NCBI GenBank assembly: GCA_916048055.1 | Contig: CAJZHL010000029.1 | Coordinates: 298,501 to 362,500 of the forward strand | From: Pedinophyceae sp. YPF-701 | Taxonomy: Eukaryota; Chlorophyta; Pedinophyceae | Length of the DNA stretch: 64,000 bases | Reading direction: 5' to 3' | Program-made: the position numbers and the translations under genes | Shown here: one piece after another, positions 11,276-22,801 of the stretch | Position numbering within the stretch: the stretch's first letter is position 1 | How the letters are laid out: each line of letters begins with the position of its first letter | Notes under the pieces: model-generated | Database searches by the model: none | Seen by the model: only the letters and a program-made list of their open reading frames with translations | What the model was told of the DNA's origin: nothing

Positions 11276-13770
11276 GCGTGTTCCTGGGGCGACAGCGCAT
11301 CCGTTGACGGGCCGGGAGGCGGTCCAGGGGCCCTAAGCACAACTCCAGGGCCCCGGAGGCGTTTCGCCGACCATACGGCCTTCATTTTGCCCGCCACGCG
11401 GCGATTTCGGAAAACATGCGTCGCGAGGCACCTGCACCGCTGATCAGCGCCGCGAACCACGCGACGTGGGGCTGCTGCGGACCCCAACACCTGTTCGCTG
11501 CCCCCGCGCTGCCGCGCGACATCCGCAGGCCCAAGCGCGGTTCCCACCACCGCACACGAACGTTTGTCCATGTCACGACGTGATGCACGGACGGAACCCG
11601 CCTCGGAATGGCGGCGGGCGCGGCACCACTCGGCAGGACGTGCAGCTGGGCATTCGCGTCCGCCGCGGAGCCGCTCGCCGCGTTACCGGCAGACTGGCGC
11701 GCCGCTCGCTTATGGATGGAGCACCGCGGGCCTGGGCGCAACGCCGAGCTGCGACGATGCACGGCACGCAGCGGACCGGTGCTGCCAGTGCTGCGCAGGA
11801 AGGTCGAGATTCGCGCTCACGCAACGACTGAAAGCACACCAGTTTGCAAGGCTGGGACGAGGACGCGCAGATACTGAACTGTGCAGCGCGAGGGCGGCGC
11901 GACGAGGTCGCTGGCCGTGCCCACGACGTGGCACGTGCAACGCCTCCTCCAGGCCGGTGGACAGAGGCCCCACGCCCCCGAAACAGGCGCCAAGGGACAG
12001 CGCTCCAGCAACCTCCGCTGCATTCGCGGCCATGGGGGCAGCCTGCGACATGGCGCCCCCCGCGACGGGGCCGGCCAGGCTGCTACGCAGTCCCACCAGC
12101 GGGCGCGCGCAGGGCCTGCGTGCCGCGCGTGACCCCGGCTGCACACCAGTCCCGTGCGGGAAGCAGCCGCCGCCAGGTTCGGGTCCCGCACCAGCGCCCC
12201 GCCCTGGCGCGCTGCAGCAGGCGACCGCGTGTGTTTGTATGCGTCCGCCGCGGCTGGCCGACAGCCCCGCTCTCGCCGTTCTCCGACAGAACAACATGCA
12301 TGTACTGTTCGTAACTTGTCCGCAGGCAGGAAGCGCGCCGTGCGCCCGCGCACGCTCCGCAGTGGCGACGTGCAGCCCCTTGTTGTCGGCCCCCGGCGCC
12401 CACAGGACCCGCACGATCGCGAACGGGGCCTCTTGCTGCGCAGGATGTGAGCGAGGTCGAGATTCGCGACCGCGCGCGTCTCCAGAGACCGCCTCCGGGC
12501 GGATGTGCGTCGAAGAGGCACATGTCGACGCAGGTGGGCGTACGTGCTGCGCGCGGCGGGGTCGTCCGGGCGCTGCGTGCCGGGCGTGCCGCCTCGCCGC
12601 GCAGCCCCGGCCGCGGGCGGGCGGAGAACGGCCGCTGGTGGCATGCTGCGGGCGTTGTGTTTTGTTCTCGCGTTGCCGCCCCAGCGAACGCGCCATCTCC
12701 GCCCGTCCGAGCCGCAGCGCTGCGGGCGGCGGGCACGCGGTCGAGGGTCGAGCTGCGGCGGCCGCGGAGCTGAAGCCACCGCGGCACGGTCGCGCGGCCC
12801 TCCCGCGACGTCGCGGTGGACGACTTGAGCGTCGCGCGCCCAAGGCCACGCAAAGAAGGGGCCCGCGCGCCGCCGCGGCCTGCCGATCCCCCCTTGCGGG
12901 TGGGCGCGTGGCGGCCCGCGCGACGCAACGAGCACCCCGCGCGCACGTCAACAACAACAACAACAATGACAACAACACGTGTTCGAACGTGGGGGCATCG
13001 AACCGCCTCCACGGCTTGCGTCGCGGCGGACGACGCGTCGGCCGGGTCGGGCGCTCGACTCCGGTCCGTCACCCCAGGCGCGCCGCGGCCGCGCGCCCCC
13101 CGCGGCCTGCCGGGTCACATCGAACGCCAGCGAGACCCCCCCCCCGGCGCCGGCGGTCGGGATCGCGCGCGCGACGTTGCGGCGCGGAGCGCAGGCGGCC
13201 GGATAGACTGCGTTTCGTCTTTCGCGGGACCGATCGGGCCAATCTTCGTACTCTCCGTCCGTGGAACGGAGGAGCAACCACAGCCCCAGGTGAGCGACTT
13301 GCGCAGCAGGCCCGCGAGGCAGCCGCACCGCGCCACCCGGCCCGCCAACCGCGAGAGATAATTGTGCGGCGTCCATGCGCGCGCGCGCGGGACCACCAGC
13401 GCGCCCCGCGCCCCCGCGCCGCGGTCGACCATCGTCCCCATCGAACCCACGCTCGTGCTTCCCCGGGCGCCCGCCCGCGGCCCTGATCCCGCGTGTTCCC
13501 GCTCCTTGCATCGCGACGTATGTCCCGACCGCGCCGTTCCCCCCGCGCGCGGCAGACGGCGCCGCCGCGCCCCGCGATCTTGCGCGAGGTGACCCGCAAC
13601 GCGAGAGGCGCGCTCCGCGGCGCCGGGCGCGCGGTGGCGCTCCCCCGGGCGTGCGAGCGACCGACGTACATCGATCGCGCGCGCCGCCGACCGACCCACG
13701 ACCGACCGACGGCCCCCGCTCACCGCCGACGCAGGTGCACGTTGTCAGCCGCCGCTGACGGACCCGCGCG
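11276..13770. other. 2.5-kb stretch without a recognisable gene
   Basis: Long open frames exist on both strands, including one over 600 codons on the plus strand. They are Arg/Ala/Pro/Cys-rich with no hydrophobic pattern or motif, as expected when stop codons are rare in GC-rich DNA. The stretch contains a CAA microsatellite at 12949-12977. A 15-base string (AGGTCGAGATTCGCG) occurs twice, near 11801 and 12455. The last few hundred bases should hold the promoter of the Cys-rich gene at 13771. Confidence 0.5.
12949..12977. repeat. CAA trinucleotide microsatellite
   Basis: Six CAA units, one TGA, then more CAA. It stands out because almost everything around it is GC-rich. On the other strand it reads as TTG repeats. 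Confidence 0.9.
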
Positions 13771-16700
13771 ATGCAGTCGAGCTCCGGGGACAGCGGCCCT
13801 CCGAGGAGGAGGACGCCGCGGCGCCGCACCCTCCCGCAGATCCCGGCGGCGTCGCGGGGCAGCGGCCGGGGGGAGAGCACGGCTGCGGAAACCGGTGCGT
13901 CGGTCCGCGGCGGGATGCGCGGGCGGCGCGGGAGGGGCCGCGGCGGCGGCACCGGCGGGGAGATCGACTGGCGCGACCCGTCGACGCTGCGGAATCCACC
14001 GGTAGAAGCGGCCCTGCTCGCGCGTCAGTTGTACAGACTGGAGCGCACTCGCGACGAGACCGCGGGCGCAGCCGAGGTGCGTCGCGCCGCCGTGTGGTCG
14101 CTCGCGCTGATTGCCGCCGCCGTCTGCCTCTCCACAACCGCGGTACCGGACGCGCTGTCCCACCGGCGCGGGTCGCTGCGCCCACGACGCGCTCGCAGGC
14201 GGAGCAGCAGACACGAGAGAAGCGCAAGCGGGGCGCGGAGAAGGCAGCCGACGCCTTGGGAAGGTCCCCGGGAAGGTCCAAGTCGCGCAAGGTACGCGAC
14301 TGCGCACGCCCCCAGCCGCGGGCCAGAGCCCCACAACAACAACTCTGCACCACCGTGCAATCACGGGGGGCGTGCAAGGCGAGACGCGGCATCCCTCGTC
14401 GCGGTCCCGTGCAGGTCGACGACGCGCCGGTGTGCGGGGGCGGCGGGGGCTGCGGGGGCTGCGGCTGTGGCTGTAGCGGCGCCGCGACGGGCGCGGACGC
14501 GGCGTGCGCCTCGGGGAGCGCGGCGGTCGCGATGGACGAGGACGACGACGGCAGATCCGAGTCGGGACGTTCGGCCTGCAGCGACTGGAAGCCCGGTGAC
14601 GACGACGCGGCGGAAGATGTCTGCGAAGACCTCCTCGACCTCCTCGACGACGACGACCTCGACGACGGCGACCTCGAGGAGGAGATCGAGATCAGGGAGA
14701 CGGCTCTCGAGGTCGCACGGGATCCGGCGGCGGTGCGCGCCGGCGAGGCGTGGGGGGCGAAGCAGCGTCAGCACTTGCGTCAGCACTGCGCCACGATGTC
14801 GGACGGGGAGAGGAAGCTGGCGCACCAGAAGATCGACCTGGCGGTGCGGGTCGCGCCGCTCAAGTACGGGACCTCCTTCGCGTCCGACGTGGCCAAGGGG
14901 CGGCTCGAGGGCCTCAAGGACCTCCCGCCTCGCGGGGAGCTGGCCCGCCTCTGCGTGCCGGTGATCGCGCGCGAGATCTACGAGCAGTTGTACCTCGCGG
15001 TCCCGGCCGGCTCCGAGCCCACGGCGAGGAAGGAGTGGTGCGTCCCGTGCGTCCACTCCTCCGCGCCCCTCGCTCTCGAGGCGCCGTGGGACAGCGGGTC
15101 GCTGTACGCGACCCTGGAGAGGCTCGACGCCGAGTCGCACGTGGAGGCCTTCTTGCGACACGACCGCGACGGGGGCGTCCGGGCGTTCGGGTTCGCCGCA
15201 TTCGAGCTCAACGTGCTGCAGGGGCAGTCGACCGCGAACTTCACGGACGCCGGGGGCACCGCCGAGTACCTCTTCCTGTCGTCGCCGCCGCGGGAGCTCG
15301 CGGAGTACATCCGCGCGCAATTAAACCCCTACTACGTCCTCTGCCAGGAGAGGCCGGAGCTGCGCCGCGTGATCAAGTGCGTGCCCCCCTCCGCGCTCAC
15401 GCCGCTGTGCAGACCCCGCGCGTGCCCCGTCCGCGCCACACAGCCCCTCTGACCTGTCACCGTGCCCCCGCCCCGCTGCTCGCAGGTTCACCATGCTGCG
15501 GCATCTCAGGAATTCGTACCACATCGATCGGAGGCGCCTCAAGCGCCCCAGGAGCGTCCTCGCGCGGGCCAAAGCGGCGCTCGGGGCACGGTTCCGCGAT
15601 CCGGAGCCACCGTCTCCGCAGCACGTCGACAGGCTCGTCCGCGCCCTGGTCGACAGGCCCCATGGCTGGCTCTGCCCTGGCTCGCCAGACGGCATCGCCC
15701 CGGTCGTGATGCATCCGCCCGGCTCGCACGGCAAGCTGGGGTACTCCGCCCCCGGCGCGCAGTACGTCGCGAGCCTGGACGCCACGGACTCGGGAGGCGT
15801 GCACTCCTCTGAAAACACCCAGTACATGAGCCGCGCGTTCAACCTGGCGTTCAAGAACTGGATCGCCATGGTTGACGGCGTCAAGGCGCTGGCCGTGCTC
15901 GCTGGGTGGTTCGTGGCGCGCGACCGGCTCCCCGCGGACATGTACGCGCGCCTGTTCCCGGCCGGGGGCAGCGCGCAGGCGGTCGTGCTGGCGGGGCCCC
16001 TCGCGGTGCCCAGTTCAGGCGAAGACGTGCCGGACCCGAAAGACATCTCCCTCCCCATCCCCCCGCCCAGCCCCCCCACCCCCGGCCCCTTTGGCGACCT
16101 TGTCCCCATGCCCCGCCTCCCAAAGTTCACGGAAGCGCAGGGCCGCCTGCTGTACTGCCAGATGCTGGCCCTGATTCGTTGCGGACTCGAGCAGTGCAAC
16201 AACCAGCTGCAACGACAGCTTTTGGTGTCGCAGTACCTCGACGACGAGTCGACGTTCTGCCCGCACAGCCCCCACTGCGTGGTGAACGTACCGCACGGGC
16301 CTTGGCAGTGCGCTCTGCTCGCCGTCGTCCCCGCCAGCCAGGAGGCGCTCAAAGAGAGGCGCAAGCAGCAGAAGCGCTGCGTAGACTGCGGGAAGAAGCG
16401 CATCAAGCGCGTTTTCCGGGAGCGCGTCACAAAACGCGCACACGACGGCACGCGTGCGTTGGTCAAGGACGCGTCCGGTAACGACATCTGGCGCGACAGG
16501 GTCAGTCGCGAGGGCGGCCGCGGGCGCTGCAAGCTCTGTTATGAGCGGTGGTGGCGGGCGAAGAAGCTCAACCGTGAGCAGCCCGACGCGGCGCCGGACC
16601 ATGGTCGGCACGGGTTCGAGGGGGAGCACAAGCACCGGGGCTGCCACCGCTCGGCTCGGTGCTTCCTGCCGATGAGCCTGGATGGCACGGTCGGGCACAT

Positions 16701-17304
16701 GGTTTGCAACGAGGCCGAGGAGGACCTGATCTCTCCCGAAGAGTTCCAGAAACTGCGCGCGAAGTGGTGCTGTGCCAACGTCGCGAATGGATGCCCGCGC
16801 AGCACCTATGAGGGGGCCTTCCCTGGCGGACGCCCTTGCGCCGTTAAAATGATGCCGTGCGGCGACCATCGCCGCTGCAACCCGTGCTGGAAGGTGTGGA
16901 GCAACCCCAACTCGACACCCGATCGCAACATGCACGGGGTGAGGCCGGAGCCACACGGCAGCAAGTTGTTCCACCTGCCAACGTATCCCGAGCGCTCCCT
17001 CGCGTGGGGGGGGGGCGCTGACGGCGCGTCGGCCGGCTGCATCCAGGACGGCCGGTGCTGCACGTACGCGCCGGGGGGGTTCCATGAGAACCAGTGCGCG
17101 ATTGAGGACTGTCTGCGCCCGGCCTCCCCCGAGGCCCTCCGCGCGCGCCGCGACGCGATCGTCGGCGACTTTGTGTGCGCGAAGTGCAAGCGCCCCGCCG
17201 TGGAGTGCCTCGAGGACGGCCTCCACTTCTACAAGAAGCTCGAGATCAAGTCGCAGCGGCTCTGCGAGCGCTGCAAGCACCCGCACAGGTACCCGGACCA
17301 CTGA
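13771..17304 (+). CDS. Large Cys-rich protein of unknown function (several zinc-knuckle-like clusters)
   Basis: I do not recognise this family. Exons 13771-14076, 14199-14291, 14415-15376 and 15486-17304 encode 1,059 residues. The N-terminus is Arg/Gly-rich (GGMRGRRGRGRGGG), followed by a Gly/Cys run (CGGGGGCGGCGCGCSG) and a very acidic stretch (DLLDLLDDDDLDDGDLEEE). The middle looks globular (residues ~250-700). The C-terminal third has repeated CxxC-type pairs that could bind zinc: CVDCGKKR (~751), CKLCYERWW (~802), CCANVANGC, CGDHRRCNPCWKVW, CIQDGRCC, CAKCK (~1018) and the final CERCKHPH (~1048). Basic CxxC pairs next to an acidic region suggest nucleic-acid or chromatin contact, but that is inference. 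The exon 3 donor is the GTGCGT inside ATCAAGTGCGTG; using it restores the frame into exon 4 (IKFTMLRHLRN). Confidence 0.75.
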
Positions 17305-18138
17305 GCTCCGCCCGCGTCGATTGATGCCCTCGCCCTAGTTCCGCCGCGCAGATCCTCCGGACCGCTCCCCGCGGTGCGCTGTGAGCCGCCCTTGCACTTG
17401 ACGGTAGCGCCTGCGTTCGTGCCTGCATGTCATACACACTGACTCTATTCGACACACACTGACAATGCGGGGATCGTTCAGGAAGCGCACAGCGTGCTGC
17501 GCGGAACTCTGAACAACCCCAGGCGACGACGGTCCTTTGTGCCTCGGTTGTTGCATCGGTCCAGCAGCACGTCCAGAGAGACCGACATGAGTCAGTGTGC
17601 CAGTCCGCCCGGGGGGTGTGTTCCCACGCTGCCACCGCACCGCCGTACGGGGGCACGGGTGCAGCAGGCCTTCGCAAACTTCCGTGTGTTCGAAGGGGGT
17701 CACGGGTGGAGTACGCGCCGAAGTGCTGGTCCACGTCCTAGACTGCTTGTACCAGGGGGTGTCGGCAGCCGGCTGGGTGACAGCGATGACTGACTCTGCG
17801 GCGTTGTCCGCGTTGCGTGGCGACGTGCCGACCGCTACTCAGCTCTCCTCCAGCCGTCTTAGCACACACTCCAAACAGCAGGAGATGCGCGTCACACACA
17901 CGCACGCACGCACGTGCGTGCGGCACGTGCGGTACGTCGTCGTCGTTGCCAACGCGGGCGGGCGTGCGGGCGGGCGGGCGAGGTGCGCAGCGTGCGCGGG
18001 GCGAGGTCGCGGACGTCGGCGCTCCCTGCTCGAGGCTCTAGAAAGGACAAGGCACAGAAAAATGTCTCGAGCCGTCGGGGCGCGCGCCGGCCCCTTGCAC
18101 CCTCGCACCCTCCTCCTCCTGTGTCGCCTCCCTCGCCT
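17305..18138. other. Convergent intergenic region with repeat A
   Basis: Lies between the ends of the Cys-rich gene and the G3BP-like gene. It contains repeat A (17716-17850) and, just after it, a CA/CG-rich microsatellite with a palindromic CGCACGCACGCACGTGCGTGCG core (about 17893-17922). No gene is evident; the open frame through repeat A is discussed under the repeat. Confidence 0.5.
17716..17850 (+). repeat. Dispersed repeat A, left copy
   Basis: This 135-bp sequence recurs in inverted orientation at 58874-59008 with 8 differences and no indel. The same frame is open in both copies (VLVHVLDCLYQGVSAAGWVT here) with no stop. Five of the eight differences change the amino acid, so there is no clear sign of selection on a protein. 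It could be a fragment of a mobile element or a duplicated exon. Confidence 0.85.
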
Positions 18139-19787
18139 TCAGGCCTGCGCGCCGCCGCGTCCTCCGCCCCGTCCTCCGCGCCCCGCCCGCCGCCCTCGCG
18201 CCGCCCCGCCGCCCTCGCCGCGCCGCGCCCGCAGCGCCGCCCCGCCGCCGCGCCCGCCCTCGCCGCGCCCGCCGCCGCGCCCGAGGCGCTGGGCTCGATG
18301 GAGCTGTGCGCGCCGGGGCCACCTCGACCGCGCCCGCGGCGAGCGCGGCGGCCGTCACGGCCTGGTCCGCGAAGGCCACGATGGCGTGGTCGTTGCGCAC
18401 GCTGACGTGCGTCGGCGCGCCGAACGCCGCGGAGAACGCGGCGCGCACGGCCGCCTCGTCGGCCCCGGCGGGGAGGTGCTTGACGAACACCGCCAGGGGG
18501 TCCTCCGCGGGCCTGCCCTCCACCGCGGGGGGCGCCGCGGCCGCGGGCGCGGGCTTGGCCGGCGCCGCGCGCCGCTGCGGGGCGGCGCGGGCGCCGACGC
18601 CACGTCCACGCCGGCGCCGCGCGCGGCAGGCCCCGCCCGCCCGCCATGGGCGGGCGGCGCCGCGGGCTCGGCGGGCGCCGCGGGCGCCTTGGCCGGCGCG
18701 GGCGCCTTGGCCGGCGCCTTCGCCTTGGCCGGCGCCGGGACGTCGACCGTCTCCGGCACCGGGACGGGCGCCGGGAAGGCCTCCCCCGCCGCGGCTGCGG
18801 CGGCGCCGCCGTTGGCCCGGGCGGGCTTCTCCTGCTGCTTCTCCGGCGCCGGCGCGGGCGCCGGCTGCGGCTTGGTGGCGAGGAACCGGATGATGCAGTC
18901 GGTCACGTCGCAGGCGGTGACCTGGGCGTCGGCGCGCAGCTTGATCACCACGGTGAGGAGGAACTCGCGCGGGGCGTGCGCGCCGGCGGCGTCGGGCCAC
19001 TCCATGCGGCCGTGCACGTTGATCAGCACGCAGTCCTGCTGCGCGGACAGCGGGACGTTGTCCAGCGAGTACACGTTGACCTTGGAGCCCGCGGGGAGGT
19101 CGAGCTTGGCGAAGAGGTCGCCGATGGCGGCCGAGCCGCTGGCGAGCTCCTCGGCATCCTTCGCTCCCTTCGCGGGCGCGGCGGTGACGACCTTGAGCGA
19201 CGCCGTGGGGTTGAAGTACTTGTACAGCTCGCTGGGGTCCTGGTGCGCCGTCGTCAGGAAGGCCTTGACGAAGTGCGACGCGTACGCGTGGGCCTGCGGC
19301 GACGGGGCGCGGCGCGGGGGCGGCGATCGGCCGGTGCGCGCGGCGGGGCGCGCCGCGCGGCCGGGGCGGTTTGGACGCCGGGCCGGACCAGGGGCTCCGG
19401 GCGGGCGCGCGGGGAACTCCGGGCGCATCGGCGGGCGCGGCGGCGAGGGCGGGATGTGGAGCGCGCGCGGGGCCTCGGGGCCGCGCAGGGCGGGGCGGGC
19501 GCCCGCAACGGACCGGGCGAGAGGGGAGAGGGGAGCGCTGGTGGCGCGGCGCCCGGGGGGGGTTCGCCGGGCGGGGGCGGCGATGCGGGCGCGAGGACGA
19601 CATGGAAACCCGCCCGCGGGCGGGGCGCGCGGAGCGCTGGGCGGCCCCGCGCGCGCCCGGCGGGCGGGGCGAGCGGTGGGAGCTGCGTCGCGGGCCCCGA
19701 CCGAGGGCCGCGCGCGCGGGGTGCGGGGGGCCCGGGCGGCATCCGTGCGATATGCTCCGCGTGACGCACCTGCGGCACCTGCGCCAT
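18139..19787 (-). CDS. G3BP/Rasputin-like protein: NTF2-like domain, RRM, RGG tail
   Basis: RNA-binding stress-granule-type protein. Exon 1 (19770-19787) encodes MAQVPQ and joins at 19293 to the NTF2-like domain (AHAYASHFVKAFLTTAHQ, ELYKYFNP, MEWPDA, FLLTVVIKL), which has the start typical of G3BP homologues. A Pro/Ala/Lys linker follows, then an RRM (LAVFVKHLPAGADEAAVRAA... HAIVAFAD), then an RGG-type tail (AGRGGRGGGRGGAQA). Reading all three in frame requires removal of 18575-18609 (35 nt) and 18289-18322 (34 nt). Both begin GT and end AG and both joins are phase 0, giving 367 residues. They are either unusually small introns or indel errors. Without them the RRM frame would end at 18038 and lose the RGG tail. 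The domain order NTF2-linker-RRM-RGG is exactly that of G3BP. Confidence 0.8.
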
Positions 19788-20536
19788 GGTGTTCCGACCG
19801 CTGTGCCGAGGGGCGCCTGCCAGGCCGGTTGGAAGGGACCTGCGTGGGCCAGGGGGGGGAGGTTCCGATTCCGATTCGCGCGCCGCGGCGCGGTGGTCGA
19901 ACGAGATACGCCAGGTAGCCATCGCGCGCGGGCCCCGGACCCCCGGGCGGGCGCCTTTGCGGGCTGGGCACGGGAACGACCCGCTACGCAGGGCGCGCCG
20001 AACCCACGCGCCGCCAGAGCTCGACGACCCGCGCCCCAGTCCACGTCTCCGCGGCCCGTTCGCGACGGGCGCGCCCGCGCGCGGGGAGCGCTGCGGCACC
20101 GGCCACGACGGGGGCGGGCACGCAGCGAGGCTCACCTGGCACGAGCGCCGACGCCTGAGTGATCCGATCCCAACTCCCACCTGTACCACACCGGCCGGAA
20201 GCGCCCGCCGGGGCCCCTCGAGCCCCGCGCGGCGCGCCCGCCGCGCCCCGGGGGCGTTGCACGAGCAGTCTGTCCCGCCGGCCCCGCCGCCTCGAGGGCC
20301 CTCCGCGCCGGCGCGCGCCCGCAATCGCATGCAGCCGCGCGCCCCGACCCACCGCCGCGGCCCCGGCGCCCCCAGCACCCGCGCGACACCCGCGCAGGAC
20401 CGCCGTCCCCGCGCACCCCGGGCGCCCGTCGCGTCGCTCGCGCGGCGCCCCGCCCACGGACCGCCCCGCCGCGCGCGAGCCCCGCGGGGCCCCCACCGCA
20501 GGCCGCGCCCGGCCGGCCGACGTCGGCGCGGGCACG
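19788..20536. other. Divergent promoter region, G3BP-like / DNAAF1
   Basis: About 750 bases between two divergent starts. Open frames on both strands are Pro/Arg/Ala-rich and featureless. It should carry both promoters; I see no recognisable element. Confidence 0.4.
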
Positions 20537-22289
20537 ATGGAGTGCGAGGGCGAGATGTCCAAGGCCGCGCTCAAGCGCATCTGCAAGGAGGCGGGGGGCT
20601 TCAGCACGCCGAGCCTGAACGACAAGCTCTACGGGAACTACAAGGGCTTCACCGCCATCGCGAACCTCGAGGAGTACACCGGTGCGGGCCCACGCGGCGC
20701 GCGGACCCCGCGGCCCGGTGGCGCATGCGCCGCCGCTGCTGCTGCGCTCCGACGCCGCCCGCGCCCCGGGCCGGGACCCGCCCGTCCCCGCCCGCGCAGA
20801 CGCTGCGCCGCTCGCCGGCCCGGCGACGCGTCCGGCGCGCCCGCACGCGCGGCGCCCCCGCGCGCGCACGCTCGTGTGGCATGCGCCGCTCCGCCCGCGC
20901 GGCCCGCGCACCGCGTGGCGGCCGCCCGACGCCGCGCCCGCGCCCGCGCCCGGTGCAGGTCTGAAGGCCGTGTTCCTCGAGGGCAACGCGCTGGACTCGC
21001 TCGAGGGCCTCCCCGCGCTCCCGGAGCTCAAGTGCCTGTACGCGCAGCAGAACTGCATCCACGACATCAGCGGCCTCGAGGGGTGCCCGCTCCTGGCGCA
21101 CATCGACCTCTCGCGCAACCGCATCAAGGTGCGCGCGCGTCGCGTCGCGTGGCGTCGCGTGCACGGAGAGGGAGCCCCGCCCCCTGCCCCTCGGCTCCCC
21201 TGCTTCCCCCACGCCCGCCGCCCGCCGCCCGCGCGCCGCAGGTCGTGGAGAACCTGGACCACCTCGAGCAGCTCGCGACGCTCCAGCTCGCCGGGAACGA
21301 CCTCACGGACAAGGCCTCGATCGCGCACCTGGCGCGCTGCAGCGCCGTCGAGACGCTCGACCTGTCGGACAACCGCATCGACGACCCCGCGGCGCTCGAG
21401 GTGCTGCAGAGCATGAAGCAGCTGCGCTGCCTGTACCTCAAGGGCAACCCGATCGTGTCGGCCACGCGCAACTACCGCAAGGCCGTCATCGCGGCGCTGC
21501 CCAACCTGTCCTACCTGGACGACCGCCCCGTGTTCGACCTGGAGCGGACGACCGCGGAGGCGTTCGCGGAGGGCGGGATCGAGGCCGAGCGCGAGGCGCG
21601 GCGGGCGTTCAAGGCCGCGGAGGACGAGCGCCACAAGCAGAACATGCAGCACATGTGGGACATCCGGGAGGTGCGGCGCGGACGGCGGCCGCGCGGGCTG
21701 CGATGCCGCGGTGCCGGCGCCGCGTGGTTGCCAGCGCCGCGTGGTTGCCAGCGCTGCATGGTTGCCGCCTGCGTGCGTGTGTGTGTGTTCGTTTGTGTGT
21801 GCGACGGACGCGCGGGCCGGTGCGGTGCAGGCGGCGTGGAAGAAGCGGCGGGAGGCGATGGGGCAGGACCCGGACGCCCCCGGGGACCCCGCGTTCGACG
21901 ACCTCGACGACACCGAGTGGACCGAGCCCGAGGAGCCGCCGGAGCTCGTCGCGGCGCGCCGCAAGCTCGCCGCGTACACCGCGCGCCCGGGCGAGGAGGA
22001 GCCGCCCGAGCTCACCGCCGAGCGGACGCGCCTGGCCGCCGAGGGCCGCGCCGTGGTGGACGCGCAGTGGTCGGCGCTGGCGCCCGGCGACGAGAACGCA
22101 CGGCGCACGGAGGGCGCCGCGGGCGTCGGGCGCGACGACCAGGGGTCCGGGGAGACGTCGCCGTCGTCCGGGCCGCGCGAGGGCGTCAAGGCGGAGGCGT
22201 CCGACCTGCCGGACCTGGAGCCGCTGTCCGTGCAGCCGTCCGAGGCCAGGGCGGCCGCGGGGGGCGACGCGCTGGACGGGCTGGACTAG
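20537..22289 (+). CDS. DNAAF1: Dynein axonemal assembly factor 1 (LRRC50/ODA7)
   Basis: Cytoplasmic LRR protein needed to preassemble outer (and inner) dynein arms for motile cilia. Exons 20537-20681, 20959-21128, 21242-21670 and 21831-22289 give 400 residues. Five to six SDS22-type leucine-rich repeats run from about residue 48 to 170 (LKAVFLEGNALDSLEGL, CLYAQQNCIHDISGLEG, HIDLSRNRI, TLQLAGNDLTDK, TLDLSDNRIDD). They are followed by the LRR cap and the family signature: LKGNPIV, YRKAVIAALPNLSYLDDRPV and AEAFAEGGIEAEREARR. The C-terminal exon is acidic and Pro-rich, as in other members (DLDDTEWTEPEEPPEL). All three donors are GTGCG-type. The third intron contains GT-rich microsatellite sequence and a short GTGGTTGCCAGCGC repeat. 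It lies 512 bp upstream of IFT140 on the same strand. Confidence 0.93.
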
Positions 22290-22801
22290 ACCGCGACGTG
22301 TGAGCCCCGCGTTGAAAGGTTCCGCGAGTCGTGTGCCTGGGCACCGTGCAACGCGCCTCAAGGGCGCTGTGCCGCGCGTGGGGACCTGGACCTCGGGCGT
22401 GCCTGGCACGACCAGACCCGCACAGCGTGCGAGGTCGCTGTGAGGGCCACCGGCGCACAGTTGCCGCCGTCGGGCGGGCCGGGGGACTCGGCACTCCCCC
22501 TCCCCCGGCATCCGACATGCCGGCGGCCGCGCGTCGAGGTGGGCCCGGCGGACACGCCGCGCGCGGCACTCGCGACGGCGTCGCAGCAACCTGGTGCAGG
22601 GCGCGAACCGCCGACAGCCCGCGCAGGGGCAACCAGCGCGCTCTCGGTGCGTGCACGCGCTGCCACGCCAGCGACGTTTCCGCGACCGGCCCGCTCCGAG
22701 GGCGGCACGCGACGGACGGACGCGCCGCGCGCAGATCCGCCCGCCCGAGCCCGCCTGAGCGCGCGGGTCCTCCCCGTCCGCGGCAGGGGGGCGCAGCGAC
22801 G
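22290..22801. other. DNAAF1-IFT140 spacer
   Basis: About 510 bases that should hold the DNAAF1 3' end and the IFT140 promoter. No coding potential or known motif is visible. Confidence 0.4.

Noticed and set aside
11564-13486. 640-codon plus-strand frame in the gene-poor region
   Set aside because: Arg/Ala/Pro/Cys-rich throughout, no hydrophobic core or motif, and equally long frames exist on the other strand; expected from scarce stop codons at this GC content.
18038-18138. C-terminal continuation of the RRM frame in the G3BP-like gene
   Set aside because: The alternative reading through the 34-nt gap gives an RGG tail typical of the family and a stop at 18139; the continuation has no family resemblance.
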